Below are positions 8,012-15,550 of a stretch of DNA of 34,572 nt, one piece after another. Position 1 is the stretch's first letter; each line of letters starts with the position of its first letter. The notes under the pieces are model-generated. The model saw nothing but the letters and a program-made list of their open reading frames with translations, ran no database searches and was not told the DNA's origin. The position numbers were made by a program, and so were the translations under genes. The stretch comes from DASPXY01 sp038227745 (lineage in GTDB: Bacteria; Planctomycetota; Planctomycetia; Gemmatales; Gemmataceae), in assembly GCA_038227745.1 (NCBI GenBank), contig JBBRPS010000012.1, positions 1 through 34,572 of the forward strand, written 5' to 3'.

Positions 8012-9859
8012 TCATCCGGCCCGCAGCAGACGCTTGAGGGGCCGGCAAGGTCTAACGACACAGCGGCCGATTTTCCAGGTCCAGGACCCCCACAGCGCAC
8101 GGAGCTGCTGCTCCAGTTGTGCGGCGTGTCCCTCGGTCGCTCCGAGGCGCTGGTTCACCTCAGCGGACGCTTGCCGCGCCGCTTCCACCTGGGATCGAAG
8201 TGCGAGGACCTCCTGCTCCTGCTCTCCCAGGCGCCGTTGCGCGACGGTCAGTTGCTGCAGGAGGTCGCGCGCCTCCTCTTGCGTCGTCGTCAGCCAGCGG
8301 TCCTTGGTGGCAGTCTGGGACTGTAGGGCCCGCAACGCCTCGGCGGTTTGCGCCGCTTGCCGTCGCGAGGCTTCGCGCTCACTGTCCGCGGTCGCCGCGG
8401 CAGACCGGAGCGCTTGCAGCTCTTCCGTCGCCTGCGCCAGGGCGGCCCGCTGCGCCAGGATCTCGCCTTCCCTGTCCGCCAAGGCGGATCGCAGTCCCTG
8501 GACCGCGCCCTGGCTGGTCGCGAGGGCGGCCTCCAGCCCGTGAACCTCGCCGTCGCGGCTCGCCAGGGCGGAGCGCAGCGTTTGCACTTCCTCCGCGGCG
8601 GTCGCGTGGGTCGAGCGCAGCGCCTCCACCTCGCCTTCGCTGGCCGTCAGGGCCGAGCGCAGCGCCTCGACCGCGCCCGCGCTGGTCGCCAGGGCCGAGC
8701 GCAGCGCCTCGACCTCGCCCGCGCTGGTCGCCAGGGCGGAGCGCAGCGTTTGCACTTCCTCCACCGCGGTCACGCGGGCTGAGCGCAGCGCTTCGACCGC
8801 GCCCGCGCTGGTCGCCAGGGCCGAGCGCAGCGCCTCGACCGCGCCCGCGCTGGCCGCCAGGGCCGAGCGCAGCGTTTGCACTTCCTCCGCCGCGGTCACA
8901 CGGGCTGAGCGCAGCGCCTCCACCTCGCCTTCGCCGGCCGCCAGGGCGGTGCGCAGCCCCTGGACATCCCCCGCGCTGCTCGCCAGCGCGGCCCGCAGTC
9001 CCTGGATTTCGCCCGTGCTGTTCGCCAGCGAAGACTGCAGGACCGCCATCTCCTGGTTCTGTTGGACGGCTTGCGCTTGCACCGCCTCCAACGCCTTCTG
9101 CCTGTCCTGCAGCGCACGGTCCCCGTTCTGCAACTGTAGCTGGAGGCGCTGGGTTTCCTGGCCCCCTTCGACGTTCCGCCCGAGGAAGTAGAAGAACCTG
9201 CGGACGGCGCCAACCTCCCGCTCCGAGGCCATCAGCAGTCCCGCGAATGGCGCCGGGATCTCGGTGCCGACGCCGAGCACGCCCAGGCCATAGCCGTGGA
9301 CGAACTCGAACGCCGGGTACTGGTCCTTGACCTCGTCCCAGAACCGCCAGACGCCGAACGACTCCCTGTCGCGGACGTTGACGTCGTGGAGCAGCACGAC
9401 GGCGCGCTCGCTCAGCTTGGGCCGCCAGGTCTCGAAGTCGTGCTGGACGGCCTCGTAGGTGTGGTAGCCGTCGATGTGCAGCAGGTCGATCGTGCCGTCC
9501 GCGAAGCTGCCGACGGCCTGGTCGAAGTTCGACTGGATCAGAGTGGAGAAGTCGCCGTACAGCTCGTCGTGGTGGCCGCGCAGGTCGGCCAGCACCTCCG
9601 GGCCGTAGTACCCCGCCTGCGCGTCCCCCGCCCACGTATCCACGCCGTAACAGCGCGTGGCGAGGCGCAGCTGGTCGACGGCCTGGCAGAAGGCGCAGTA
9701 GGAACTGCCGTAGTGGACGCCGAGCTCGACGATCAGGCGGGGCCGCAGCAGGTCGATGGCGAACAGGGCGAACGGCAAGTGCTCGGCCCAGGCGGTCGCC
9801 TTGATGCGGCGCGGCCGCGTCAGACAGAGGGGATGCAGAAACGGACTCAGGAGGGGCAT
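8012..9859 (-). CDS. Class I SAM methyltransferase with long 14-residue-repeat coiled coil (paralogue 2)
   Basis: A 615-residue protein whose first 228 residues are near-identical over long stretches to paralogue 1. Motif I is IVELGVHYG (residues 43-51), DLLHIDGYHTY lies at 125-135, and VVLLHDVNVRD follows. This is clearly a tandem gene duplication. The C-terminal two-thirds is a long predicted coiled coil. About fifteen 14-residue units of the type EALRSALATSAGAV lie between residues 286 and 495. The extreme C-terminus, SWTWKIGR followed by PCRPLKRLLRAG, matches paralogue 1. Start at ATG 9859 was chosen because the methyltransferase domain begins there exactly as in paralogue 1. An in-frame extension up to 10777 overlaps the upstream glycosyltransferase and is not credible. 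A role as a glycan-capping enzyme with a ruler-like coil is inference. Confidence 0.87.
   Translation of the reverse strand: MPLLSPFLHPLCLTRPRRIKATAWAEHLPFALFAIDLLRPRLIVELGVHYGSSYCAFCQAVDQLRLATRCYGVDTWAGDAQAGYYGPEVLADLRGHHDELYGDFSTLIQSNFDQAVGSFADGTIDLLHIDGYHTYEAVQHDFETWRPKLSERAVVLLHDVNVRDRESFGVWRFWDEVKDQYPAFEFVHGYGLGVLGVGTEIPAPFAGLLMASEREVGAVRRFFYFLGRNVEGGQETQRLQLQLQNGDRALQDRQKALEAVQAQAVQQNQEMAVLQSSLANSTGEIQGLRAALASSAGDVQGLRTALAAGEGEVEALRSARVTAAEEVQTLRSALAASAGAVEALRSALATSAGAVEALRSARVTAVEEVQTLRSALATSAGEVEALRSALATSAGAVEALRSALTASEGEVEALRSTHATAAEEVQTLRSALASRDGEVHGLEAALATSQGAVQGLRSALADREGEILAQRAALAQATEELQALRSAAATADSEREASRRQAAQTAEALRALQSQTATKDRWLTTTQEEARDLLQQLTVAQRRLGEQEQEVLALRSQVEAARQASAEVNQRLGATEGHAAQLEQQLRALWGSWTWKIGRCVVRPCRPLKRLLRAG
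8375..9004. repeat. 42-bp tandem repeat with 126-bp higher-order period
   Basis: The coding sequence for residues 286-495 of paralogue 2 is built of about fifteen 42-base units. The landmark GCGTTTGCACTTCCTCC begins at 8578, 8746 and 8872, giving spacings of 168 and 126 bases (four and three units). Blocks of three units were therefore themselves duplicated. Confidence 0.88.
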
Positions 9860-10007
9860 GGATCGCCTCCAGTGTGAGAGTCCGGGGACGGGCGGGATTC
9901 CCCGGCCGTACGACCCCGAGAGCTGGGCGCTCTCAAGACTGCACGGAACTCTTCCGGCCAGCCGGTGTACACCGCGGAAGGGATCGTGTGGTCGGCCACG
10001 TTCTAGG

Positions 10008-10128
10008 CGAGCGGTTATTACTCCGGCAAGAAAGTTGGTCATGTAGGACGGGTCTCCTGACCCGTCCGGACGGCTCGGGAGAGCCGTCCTACGTGAGGAA
10101 CTTGCCTGCCCGAGTAATAATATCCTCG
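10008..10128. repeat. MITE-like element with twin hairpins
   Basis: Two perfect 9-bp hairpins lie back to back: GGACGGGTC-TCCT-GACCCGTCC (10046-10067) and GGACGGCTC-GGGA-GAGCCGTCC (10068-10089). They are bracketed by GTA/TAC and then by imperfect inverted arms (about 10008-10036 and 10099-10128) that share TTATTACTC and its complement. No ORF lies inside. This resembles a REPIN or miniature inverted-repeat element inserted between the GT2 stop and the paralogue 2 start. Confidence 0.75.
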
Positions 10129-10137
10129 TGCGGTACA

Positions 10138-11124
10138 TCAGGCAGCTCGCTGGCCCGGCAGTTCGGGCGCCGCGGGCGTGAAATTGAGCCGCCCGCGTTC
10201 GATCACCAGGGGGCGCTTGCGCACCTGGGAGTGGATGGCGGCGATGTACTCCCCCAGGATGCCGGAGAAGAACAGCTGGACGCCGGAGAAAAAGAATAGC
10301 CCCGTGATCAGCGTCGCCGTCCCGGGGGGGGCGGCCTGGCTGACGAACAGGTGGTAGATCACGTTGAAGATGGCGAACCCGATACTCAGGAACGATAGCA
10401 GGAAGCCGGCCAGCAAGCAGACGCGCATCGGCACGTTGGTGAACGACACCAGGCCGTTCAGTCCCTGGTCGATCAGGTGGTAGAGCCGATTCTTCGAGAA
10501 CCCCCGCCGCCGCGCCCGCCAGACGTACGGGACGCCCACGCGGCGGAACCCGCAATTGGCCACCAGGCCGCGGATGTACGGGTAGTAGTCCTCGCACTGG
10601 CGCAGGGCGTCCGCGACCTTGCGGTCCACCAGCTGAAACTCGCCCACGTTGAGCGGGATGTCGATGTCCGCCAGGGAGCTGACCGTCCGGTAGTAGGTGC
10701 GGCGGATCTTCCGCATCAGCCAGCTCTCCTCCCGGACCTGCCGCACCCCGAATACCACCTCGTGCCCCTGCTCCCACAACTCCACGAAGCGCGGCAGCAG
10801 TTCCGGCGGGTCCTGCATGTCGGCCGCGAGCATCAGCAGCACGGCGTCGCCGCCGGCGTTGAGCACGCCGTTGTAGGTGGAGCGGAACGGCCCGAAGTTC
10901 CGCTCGTTGAAGATCACCTTCACGCGCGGGTCCTTCGCCGCCAGCTCGGCGAGGACCTCCGGCGTGCGGTCGGCGGAGGCGTTATCGCAGAAGATGTGCT
11001 CGTAGTCATACGCGGCCAGCTCGTTCTCGAAGAGCCGCCGCACCGTCTCGCAGCACTCCGCCACGTTGTCCTGCTCGTTGTAGCAGGGCGTGACAATGCT
11101 GATTCGCTTCCTGGGCGCCACCAT
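10138..11124 (-). CDS. Membrane-anchored family 2 glycosyltransferase (DPM1/GtrB/ArnC-like)
   Basis: A 328-residue enzyme of the dolichol/undecaprenyl-phosphate sugar transferase type. Such enzymes usually move a sugar from a nucleotide donor to polyprenyl phosphate at the inner membrane. The GT2 domain starts at residue 7 (ISIVTPCYNEQDNV) and has the acidic motif ADMQDPPEL at 101-109. The stretch KNRLYHLIDQGLNGLVSFT is typical of the family. Two C-terminal membrane helices span about 233-260 and 270-293, and a basic tail follows. GGGGAGG six bases before ATG 11124 fixes the start. The gene follows rfbH by 84 bases, so it may load the CDP-derived or another sugar onto a lipid carrier. The donor is unknown. 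Confidence 0.9.
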   Translation of the reverse strand: MVAPRKRISIVTPCYNEQDNVAECCETVRRLFENELAAYDYEHIFCDNASADRTPEVLAELAAKDPRVKVIFNERNFGPFRSTYNGVLNAGGDAVLLMLAADMQDPPELLPRFVELWEQGHEVVFGVRQVREESWLMRKIRRTYYRTVSSLADIDIPLNVGEFQLVDRKVADALRQCEDYYPYIRGLVANCGFRRVGVPYVWRARRRGFSKNRLYHLIDQGLNGLVSFTNVPMRVCLLAGFLLSFLSIGFAIFNVIYHLFVSQAAPPGTATLITGLFFFSGVQLFFSGILGEYIAAIHSQVRKRPLVIERGRLNFTPAAPELPGQRAA

Positions 11125-11208
11125 GACTTGCCTCCCCTCGTAAATCGGCCGACGGCCAGGAACGTGCGCTCCGCCGGGGCTCCGGTGCCGAACGACGGCA
11201 GGGAGACC

Positions 11209-12537
11209 TCAGCCCGCGCGGCGGCACTGCCCCGCCAGGGCGCCGAAAAAGTCCGCGAACGCCTGTTCCACGTAGGCCAGCATCGGCTCGGTCAGGCCCG
11301 GGTACACGCCGATGAAGAAGGCGTCGTTCATGATCCGGTCCGTGTTGCGGAGGTCGCCCACCACGCGATGGCGGACGTTCTTGAAGGCGGGTTGCCGCAG
11401 CAGGTTGCCGGCGAACAGCTGCCGGGTCTGGATGCCGCGCTCCTCCAGGTGCTGTACCAACTCCCGGCGCGTGAACGGTGCCCCTTCGCGCACGACCAGG
11501 AGCAGGCCGAACCACGATGGCTCGCTGCCCGGCGTCGCCTCCGGCAGGATCAGGAACTCCTCGTGCGCCCGCAGCGCCGCCACCAGCCGGGCGTGGTTGG
11601 CCCGCCGCGCCGCCGTGAACTGCTCGACCCGCTTGAGCTGCTGTCGGCCGATGGCCGCCTGCACGTCGAGCGGCTTGAGGTTATAACCGAGATGGCTGTA
11701 GATGTACTTGTGGTCGTAGCCCTCCGGCAGGTCGCCCAGCTGCCAGCCGAACCGCTTGCCGCAGGTGTTGTCCTTGCCCGATGGACACCAGCAGTCCCGC
11801 CCCCAATCCCGGAACGACTCCGCCACCTTCTTCAGGCGGGAACTGTTCGTCAGCACCGCACCGCCCTCCCCCATCGTCAGGTGGTGGGGCGGGTAGAAGC
11901 TCTGCGTCGCCAGGTCGCCAAACGTCCCCGTCTTGCGGCCCCGGTACAGGCTCCCCAGGGCATCGCAGTTGTCCTCGACGAGGTGCAGCTCGTGGCGGCG
12001 GGCCAGGTCGGTCACGGCATCGACGTCGTAAGGGTTGCCCAGGGTGTGGGCGATCATGATCGCCCGGGTGCGCGGCGAGATGGCCCCTTCGAGCCGGTCG
12101 GCCAGCACGTTGCCGGTGGTCAGATCGACGTCCACGAACACGGGCACGCAGCCGTGCTGGACGGCCGGCGCCACGGTGGTGGGGAAGCCCGCCGCGACCG
12201 TGAGCACCTCGTCGCCGGGGGCCAGGGGCCGGTCGAGGTATGGGCTGGTCAGGGTGGCGAAGGCGACCAGGTTGGCGCTCGAGCCGGAGTTGACGAGCAG
12301 CGCGTGCCGCACCCCGACGTACTGGGCCAGTTCGCGCTCGAAGGCATCGCCCTGGGGGCCGAGCGTCAGCCAGAAGTCGAGGACGGCGTCCACGCCGGCC
12401 ACCAGCTCCTCGGCCCCGAACACGCGGCCCGCGTAGGGCACCTTGCTCGCCCCCGGCAGGAACGCGCCGGGGGTGTGCCGGGCGTGATAGTAGGCGCGGA
12501 CCGCGTCCAGGATCTGGTTGTGAAGTTCTCGCCACAT
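11209..12537 (-). CDS. rfbH: CDP-4-keto-6-deoxy-D-glucose 3-dehydrase (E1, RfbH/DdhC type)
   Basis: A PMP-dependent iron-sulphur enzyme of the DegT aminotransferase fold. Its family removes the C3 hydroxyl of CDP-4-keto-6-deoxyglucose in 3,6-dideoxyhexose synthesis. The PLP lysine of aminotransferases is replaced by histidine in SFYPPHHLTMGEGG (His218), as in E1. The four [2Fe-2S] ligands are present with the family spacing C-x57-C-x-C-x7-C: Cys191, Cys249, Cys251 and Cys259. The strings FRDWGRDC and KRFGWQLG are also diagnostic. The 442-residue length is normal, and ATG 12537 begins the conserved N-terminus. The gene lies in a CDP-sugar cassette with rfbF and rfbG, 89 bases after the transketolase C-subunit gene. 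The companion reductase (E3, RfbI/DdhD) that would regenerate the reduced cluster is not in the window. Confidence 0.95.
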   Translation of the reverse strand: MWRELHNQILDAVRAYYHARHTPGAFLPGASKVPYAGRVFGAEELVAGVDAVLDFWLTLGPQGDAFERELAQYVGVRHALLVNSGSSANLVAFATLTSPYLDRPLAPGDEVLTVAAGFPTTVAPAVQHGCVPVFVDVDLTTGNVLADRLEGAISPRTRAIMIAHTLGNPYDVDAVTDLARRHELHLVEDNCDALGSLYRGRKTGTFGDLATQSFYPPHHLTMGEGGAVLTNSSRLKKVAESFRDWGRDCWCPSGKDNTCGKRFGWQLGDLPEGYDHKYIYSHLGYNLKPLDVQAAIGRQQLKRVEQFTAARRANHARLVAALRAHEEFLILPEATPGSEPSWFGLLLVVREGAPFTRRELVQHLEERGIQTRQLFAGNLLRQPAFKNVRHRVVGDLRNTDRIMNDAFFIGVYPGLTEPMLAYVEQAFADFFGALAGQCRRAG

Positions 12538-12561
12538 CGGTGACCCTGGCTCCCTTCTATT

Positions 12562-12594
12562 CCCCCCTCGCCCCCGAAGTGGGGATGAGGGGGG
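12562..12594. repeat. C-rich/G-rich hairpin between the transketolase and rfbH genes
   Basis: CCCCCCTC (12562-12569) pairs with GAGGGGGG (12587-12594), and an inner CCCC/GGGG stem flanks GAAGT. A two-by-two internal loop separates the stems. It may be an RNA hairpin or a low-complexity repeat; no gene is present. Confidence 0.55.
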
Positions 12595-12626
12595 CAAGAA
12601 CGAAAAACCGTCAGCCGGAACATGAA

Positions 12627-13580
12627 TCAGGCAGCCCGGCGGGCCGCGACCTCCCCGCTCCGCAGGTCCGGGACGCGCCGCAGGAACGACTCCACCTGTG
12701 CCGCCACGGCCTCCAGGTCGAGCCGGTGCTCCTTTATCAGGTACTGGTAACTCCCGCAATACCGCGAAAACCGATCCGGGATGCCGACGCGGCACACCCA
12801 GGCAGGCGCCGCGGCGGCGGCGATCTCGGCCACCGCCCCGCCCAGGCCGCCCATCACCGAATGCTCCTCCAGGGTGACGACCACCCGGTGGGAGCGGCAG
12901 ACCGCGGCGACGTCTTCCTCCGACAGGGGTTTCAATGAGGGGCAACTGAAGACGGAACTGCCGGGCCAGCGCTGGGCGGCCGCCATGGCCGTCCGCACCA
13001 TGGACCCCGTGGCGAGCCAGGCCAGCGGCCCCGGCCCCTGCCGCACCGGCAGCAGCCGGCCCCAGGCCACCGCCGGCCGGGCCGAATGGACCTCGCCCAG
13101 GTCTGCCTTGCCCACGCGCAGGTACACCGGCCTGGCACTGGCCACCGCCAGCGCCACGCACGCCGCCATCTCCCCGGCGTCGGCCGGCGAGAGGATGCTC
13201 ATCCCCGGCAGGGCGCGCAGCGCCGCCACGTCCTCCGTACACTGGTGGCTCGTGCCCAGCGTGCTGTACACGACCCCGGCGCCGTCGCCGAGGAATACCA
13301 CCGGCAGCTCCTCGTAACAGACGTCGAGCTTGATCTGCTCCAGGACGCGGACCGGCACGAAGGCACTGAGCCCATAGACGAGCGGGCGCAGCCCGCTCTT
13401 GGCCAGCCCGGCCGCGACGCCCACCATGTTCTGTTCGGCCACCCCGGCGTTGAGGAACCGCTCGGGGAAGTGCCGGCGGAAAGCGTCGAACAGCGCGTAC
13501 CCGTGGTCGCCCGTCAGCAGCAAGACCCGCGGGTCGTTCCGGGCCGCCTCGACCAGCGCGTCGGATAAGGCATTACGCAT
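12627..13580 (-). CDS. Transketolase-like C-terminal subunit (pyrimidine-binding and C-terminal domains)
   Basis: A 317-residue protein equal to the second half of transketolase or DXS. It supplies the pyrimidine-binding domain with the catalytic glutamate in NAGVAEQNMVG (Glu49), followed by the TK C-terminal domain. Other typical strings are GDHGYALFDAF near the N-terminus and TSHQCTEDVAALRALPGM around residue 110. Split transketolases work as heterodimers with a separate ThDP-binding subunit, which is encoded 48 bases upstream. Position inside a CDP-dideoxysugar cassette, rather than beside pentose-phosphate genes, points to sugar modification by two-carbon transfer instead of central metabolism. 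ATG 13580 fits the conserved start. The donor ketose and acceptor are not deducible. Confidence 0.9.
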   Translation of the reverse strand: MRNALSDALVEAARNDPRVLLLTGDHGYALFDAFRRHFPERFLNAGVAEQNMVGVAAGLAKSGLRPLVYGLSAFVPVRVLEQIKLDVCYEELPVVFLGDGAGVVYSTLGTSHQCTEDVAALRALPGMSILSPADAGEMAACVALAVASARPVYLRVGKADLGEVHSARPAVAWGRLLPVRQGPGPLAWLATGSMVRTAMAAAQRWPGSSVFSCPSLKPLSEEDVAAVCRSHRVVVTLEEHSVMGGLGGAVAEIAAAAAPAWVCRVGIPDRFSRYCGSYQYLIKEHRLDLEAVAAQVESFLRRVPDLRSGEVAARRAA

Positions 13581-13628
13581 CGGCTCCCCTGTGGTAATTG
13601 GGCCGTCTGGCGCCGCGGGCGGGGCGGG

Positions 13629-14429
13629 TCAAGCGGCCACTTCCGCGAGAGACCGCTCGAACGTTTCGCGCGTCAGGCGCGTATAGTGCCAGCTGTTGTC
13701 GCGCTCCATGAACGAGATCCCCTTGCCCTTCACCGTGCGCGCCACCAGCCCGCGCGGGCCGTCGCCCGGGTGCCGCACCAACTCGGTGAGGGCCTCGTCG
13801 AGCGCCGCCTCGTCGTGCCCATCGACTTCCCGGGTCTCCAGCCCGAAGGCACGGAGCTTGTCCGCCAGCGAGCCCAGGTCCAGGATCTCCTTCGTCGGCC
13901 CCATCGCCTGAAATTCGTTCGCGTCGATGATGACGACGAGGTTGGACAGGCGGAAGTGGGCCGCGAACAGCAGCGCCTCCCAGCAGGAGCCCTCGTTGAT
14001 CTCGCCATCGCCGACGATGGCGAAGCAGCGCTGGCCCGTGCCCTGCCGACGGGCGCCGAGCGCGAGGCCGACGCCGACGGACAACCCGTGCCCCAGCGAG
14101 CCGGAGGACACCTCCAGCCCGGGGACGTGCGCGTCCGACAGCCCCTTGAGGACCGTCTCGTCGGAGAAATAGCGGCGCACGTCCTCGTCCGTCAGCCAAC
14201 CCAACTCGCGCAGGCAGGCGTACTGGGCCATCACGCCGTGCCCCTTGCTCAACACGAGGTAATCCCGGCCGGCGGCCCGGGGAGTCCGGTCGCCCAGCTG
14301 GAGGTGAGAGCGGTACAGGACCGCGAGGACCTCGACCAGGGACAGCGCACAGGGGATGTGAACGGTCGAACCGGCGTAGGCCATCTCCAGGATGGTCCGC
14401 CGCAGCCGCGCGGGATCGAAGGGTCGCAT
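13629..14429 (-). CDS. Transketolase-like N-terminal subunit (ThDP diphosphate-binding domain)
   Basis: A 266-residue half-transketolase carrying the thiamine diphosphate-binding domain. SKGHGVMAQYA (61-71), SLGHGLSVGVGLALG (111-125) and the ThDP motif GDGEINEGSCWEALLFA (140-156), ending in DANEFQ near residue 169, are all intact. It should pair with the downstream C-terminal subunit. ATG 14429 was chosen over the in-frame ATG at 14459 because GGGAGG lies directly before it and the upstream peptide is charged and unconserved. The gene starts 36 bases after the SDR reductase stop. The intact catalytic motifs argue against a pseudogene. Confidence 0.9.
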   Translation of the reverse strand: MRPFDPARLRRTILEMAYAGSTVHIPCALSLVEVLAVLYRSHLQLGDRTPRAAGRDYLVLSKGHGVMAQYACLRELGWLTDEDVRRYFSDETVLKGLSDAHVPGLEVSSGSLGHGLSVGVGLALGARRQGTGQRCFAIVGDGEINEGSCWEALLFAAHFRLSNLVVIIDANEFQAMGPTKEILDLGSLADKLRAFGLETREVDGHDEAALDEALTELVRHPGDGPRGLVARTVKGKGISFMERDNSWHYTRLTRETFERSLAEVAA

Positions 14430-14465
14430 GGCCTCCCTCTTTCGCTTTCCGGAGAACACGGCCTC

Positions 14466-15416
14466 TCAGGCACTCGCCCGGTACGGGGCCTCGGCCTGAC
14501 CCCGGAGCCAGGCCCACATCTTCTCGACGCCGGCCCGGAGGTCGTGCGCCGGTCCCCACCCGGTCAGGGCGGCCGTCGCTTCGATGTCCGCCACCCACAC
14601 CGCCGGCTCATCGGCCCGGCCGGGGCGGGAACCGAACTCGGCCCGCGCCGCGCCGCAAACCGCGACGATGGTTTCGACCATGTCGCGGACCGTCTGTCGG
14701 CGCCCGGTCCCGGCGTGCAGGATCCGCCCCCGCAGGTCGGGCCGCCGGCCGGCGGTCTGCAAGAGCGAAACGACATCGTCCACGTAGATGAAGTCCCGGG
14801 GCTGGTGGCCGGCCGTCACCGTGGGCGGTTCGTTGCGCAGGCAACACGCCATCACGTGCGAGGCGATTCGGGTCGGATCTTCCCAGGGCCCGTAGGCGGA
14901 GAAGATACGCACGGTCACCACGGGACGGCCCCGGAACGCCTCGGCCTGGCACAGCAGGGTGGCGGCGGCCTTGGCCACTCCATAGTCGGACCGCGGCTCG
15001 AGCGGATCCTCCGGGCGCATGGGCGCCGCCTTGTGGCCGTACTCGGAGGAGCTGCCGACGTTCACGAAGGCGCGGAGGTCGTGGCTGCGCGTCGCGTCGA
15101 GGAGGTTCGCCGTCCCGAGCAGGTTGCTCGTCAGCGTGCCGACCCGGTCGGCCTGGGTGACGAACGTCCCCTGGGCCGCCGCGTGGTACACCACCTCGGG
15201 CCGGCACCGATCCACCGCCCGCTGCGTCGCGGTCGCATCGCGGAGGTCGGCCTGGTGTACCTGACAGCGGTCGAGCACCGCGCGGAGGCGCTCCAATCGA
15301 CTGCCGGAGCGGACGAGGAGGTGAACCTCTTTCGCGGCGGCCAACTCGGCGCGCGCCAGGTTGGCGCCGACGAACCCGCTCGCGCCCGTGATGAGGACCC
15401 GTTCCGGGTGAGACAT
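14466..15416 (-). CDS. NAD(P)-dependent extended SDR, CDP-hexulose reductase or epimerase
   Basis: A 316-residue Rossmann enzyme of the nucleotide-sugar epimerase/dehydratase family. The cofactor motif is TGASGFVGANLA near the N-terminus (GxxGxxG), and the active site is Ser-Ser-Ser-Glu-Tyr-Gly followed by YGVAK (Tyr-x3-Lys). The motifs HAAAQGTFV and DFIYVDDVV are family-typical. In dideoxysugar loci such enzymes act as CDP-paratose or CDP-abequose synthases or as YerF-like reductases, reducing the 4-keto or a side-chain keto group. Which reaction applies cannot be told from sequence reading. It lies between rfbG (134 bases upstream, across a palindromic repeat) and the transketolase pair (36 bases downstream), so it probably acts late in the pathway. 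Confidence 0.85.
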   Translation of the reverse strand: MSHPERVLITGASGFVGANLARAELAAAKEVHLLVRSGSRLERLRAVLDRCQVHQADLRDATATQRAVDRCRPEVVYHAAAQGTFVTQADRVGTLTSNLLGTANLLDATRSHDLRAFVNVGSSSEYGHKAAPMRPEDPLEPRSDYGVAKAAATLLCQAEAFRGRPVVTVRIFSAYGPWEDPTRIASHVMACCLRNEPPTVTAGHQPRDFIYVDDVVSLLQTAGRRPDLRGRILHAGTGRRQTVRDMVETIVAVCGAARAEFGSRPGRADEPAVWVADIEATAALTGWGPAHDLRAGVEKMWAWLRGQAEAPYRASA

Positions 15417-15464
15417 CCTTGCGTTCTCTCCTTTCACGGGCCCCTCATAGCGGTTTGCGATGCC

Positions 15465-15544
15465 GGCGAACAGCCGGCGTAAGCCGGCTGGTCTGGCACG
15501 CCACATCAGGTGCTGTACCAGCCGGCTTACGCCGGCCGTTCGCC
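15465..15544. repeat. Palindromic repeat, GGCGAACGGCCGGC family, copy 2
   Basis: Two 28-base arms (15465-15492 and 15517-15544) are reverse complements with one mismatch and enclose a 24-base loop. Each arm contains GCCGGCGTAAGCCGGCTGGT or its complement, so each arm can also fold on itself. The element fills the gap between rfbG and the SDR gene. Confidence 0.85.
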
Positions 15545-15550
15545 GCTGCT

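Noticed and set aside
9860..10777. Extended start for methyltransferase paralogue 2
   Set aside because: The extension overlaps the GT2 gene in another frame and crosses the MITE-like element, and the conserved domain begins at ATG 9859 as in paralogue 1.
10477..12543. Long plus-strand open frame opposite rfbH and the GT2 gene
   Set aside because: Both genes on the minus strand have diagnostic motifs; the complement reads as a low-complexity shadow.
13686..15482. Long plus-strand open frame opposite the transketolase and SDR genes
   Set aside because: It has no recognisable domain, and the minus-strand genes carry complete catalytic motifs.
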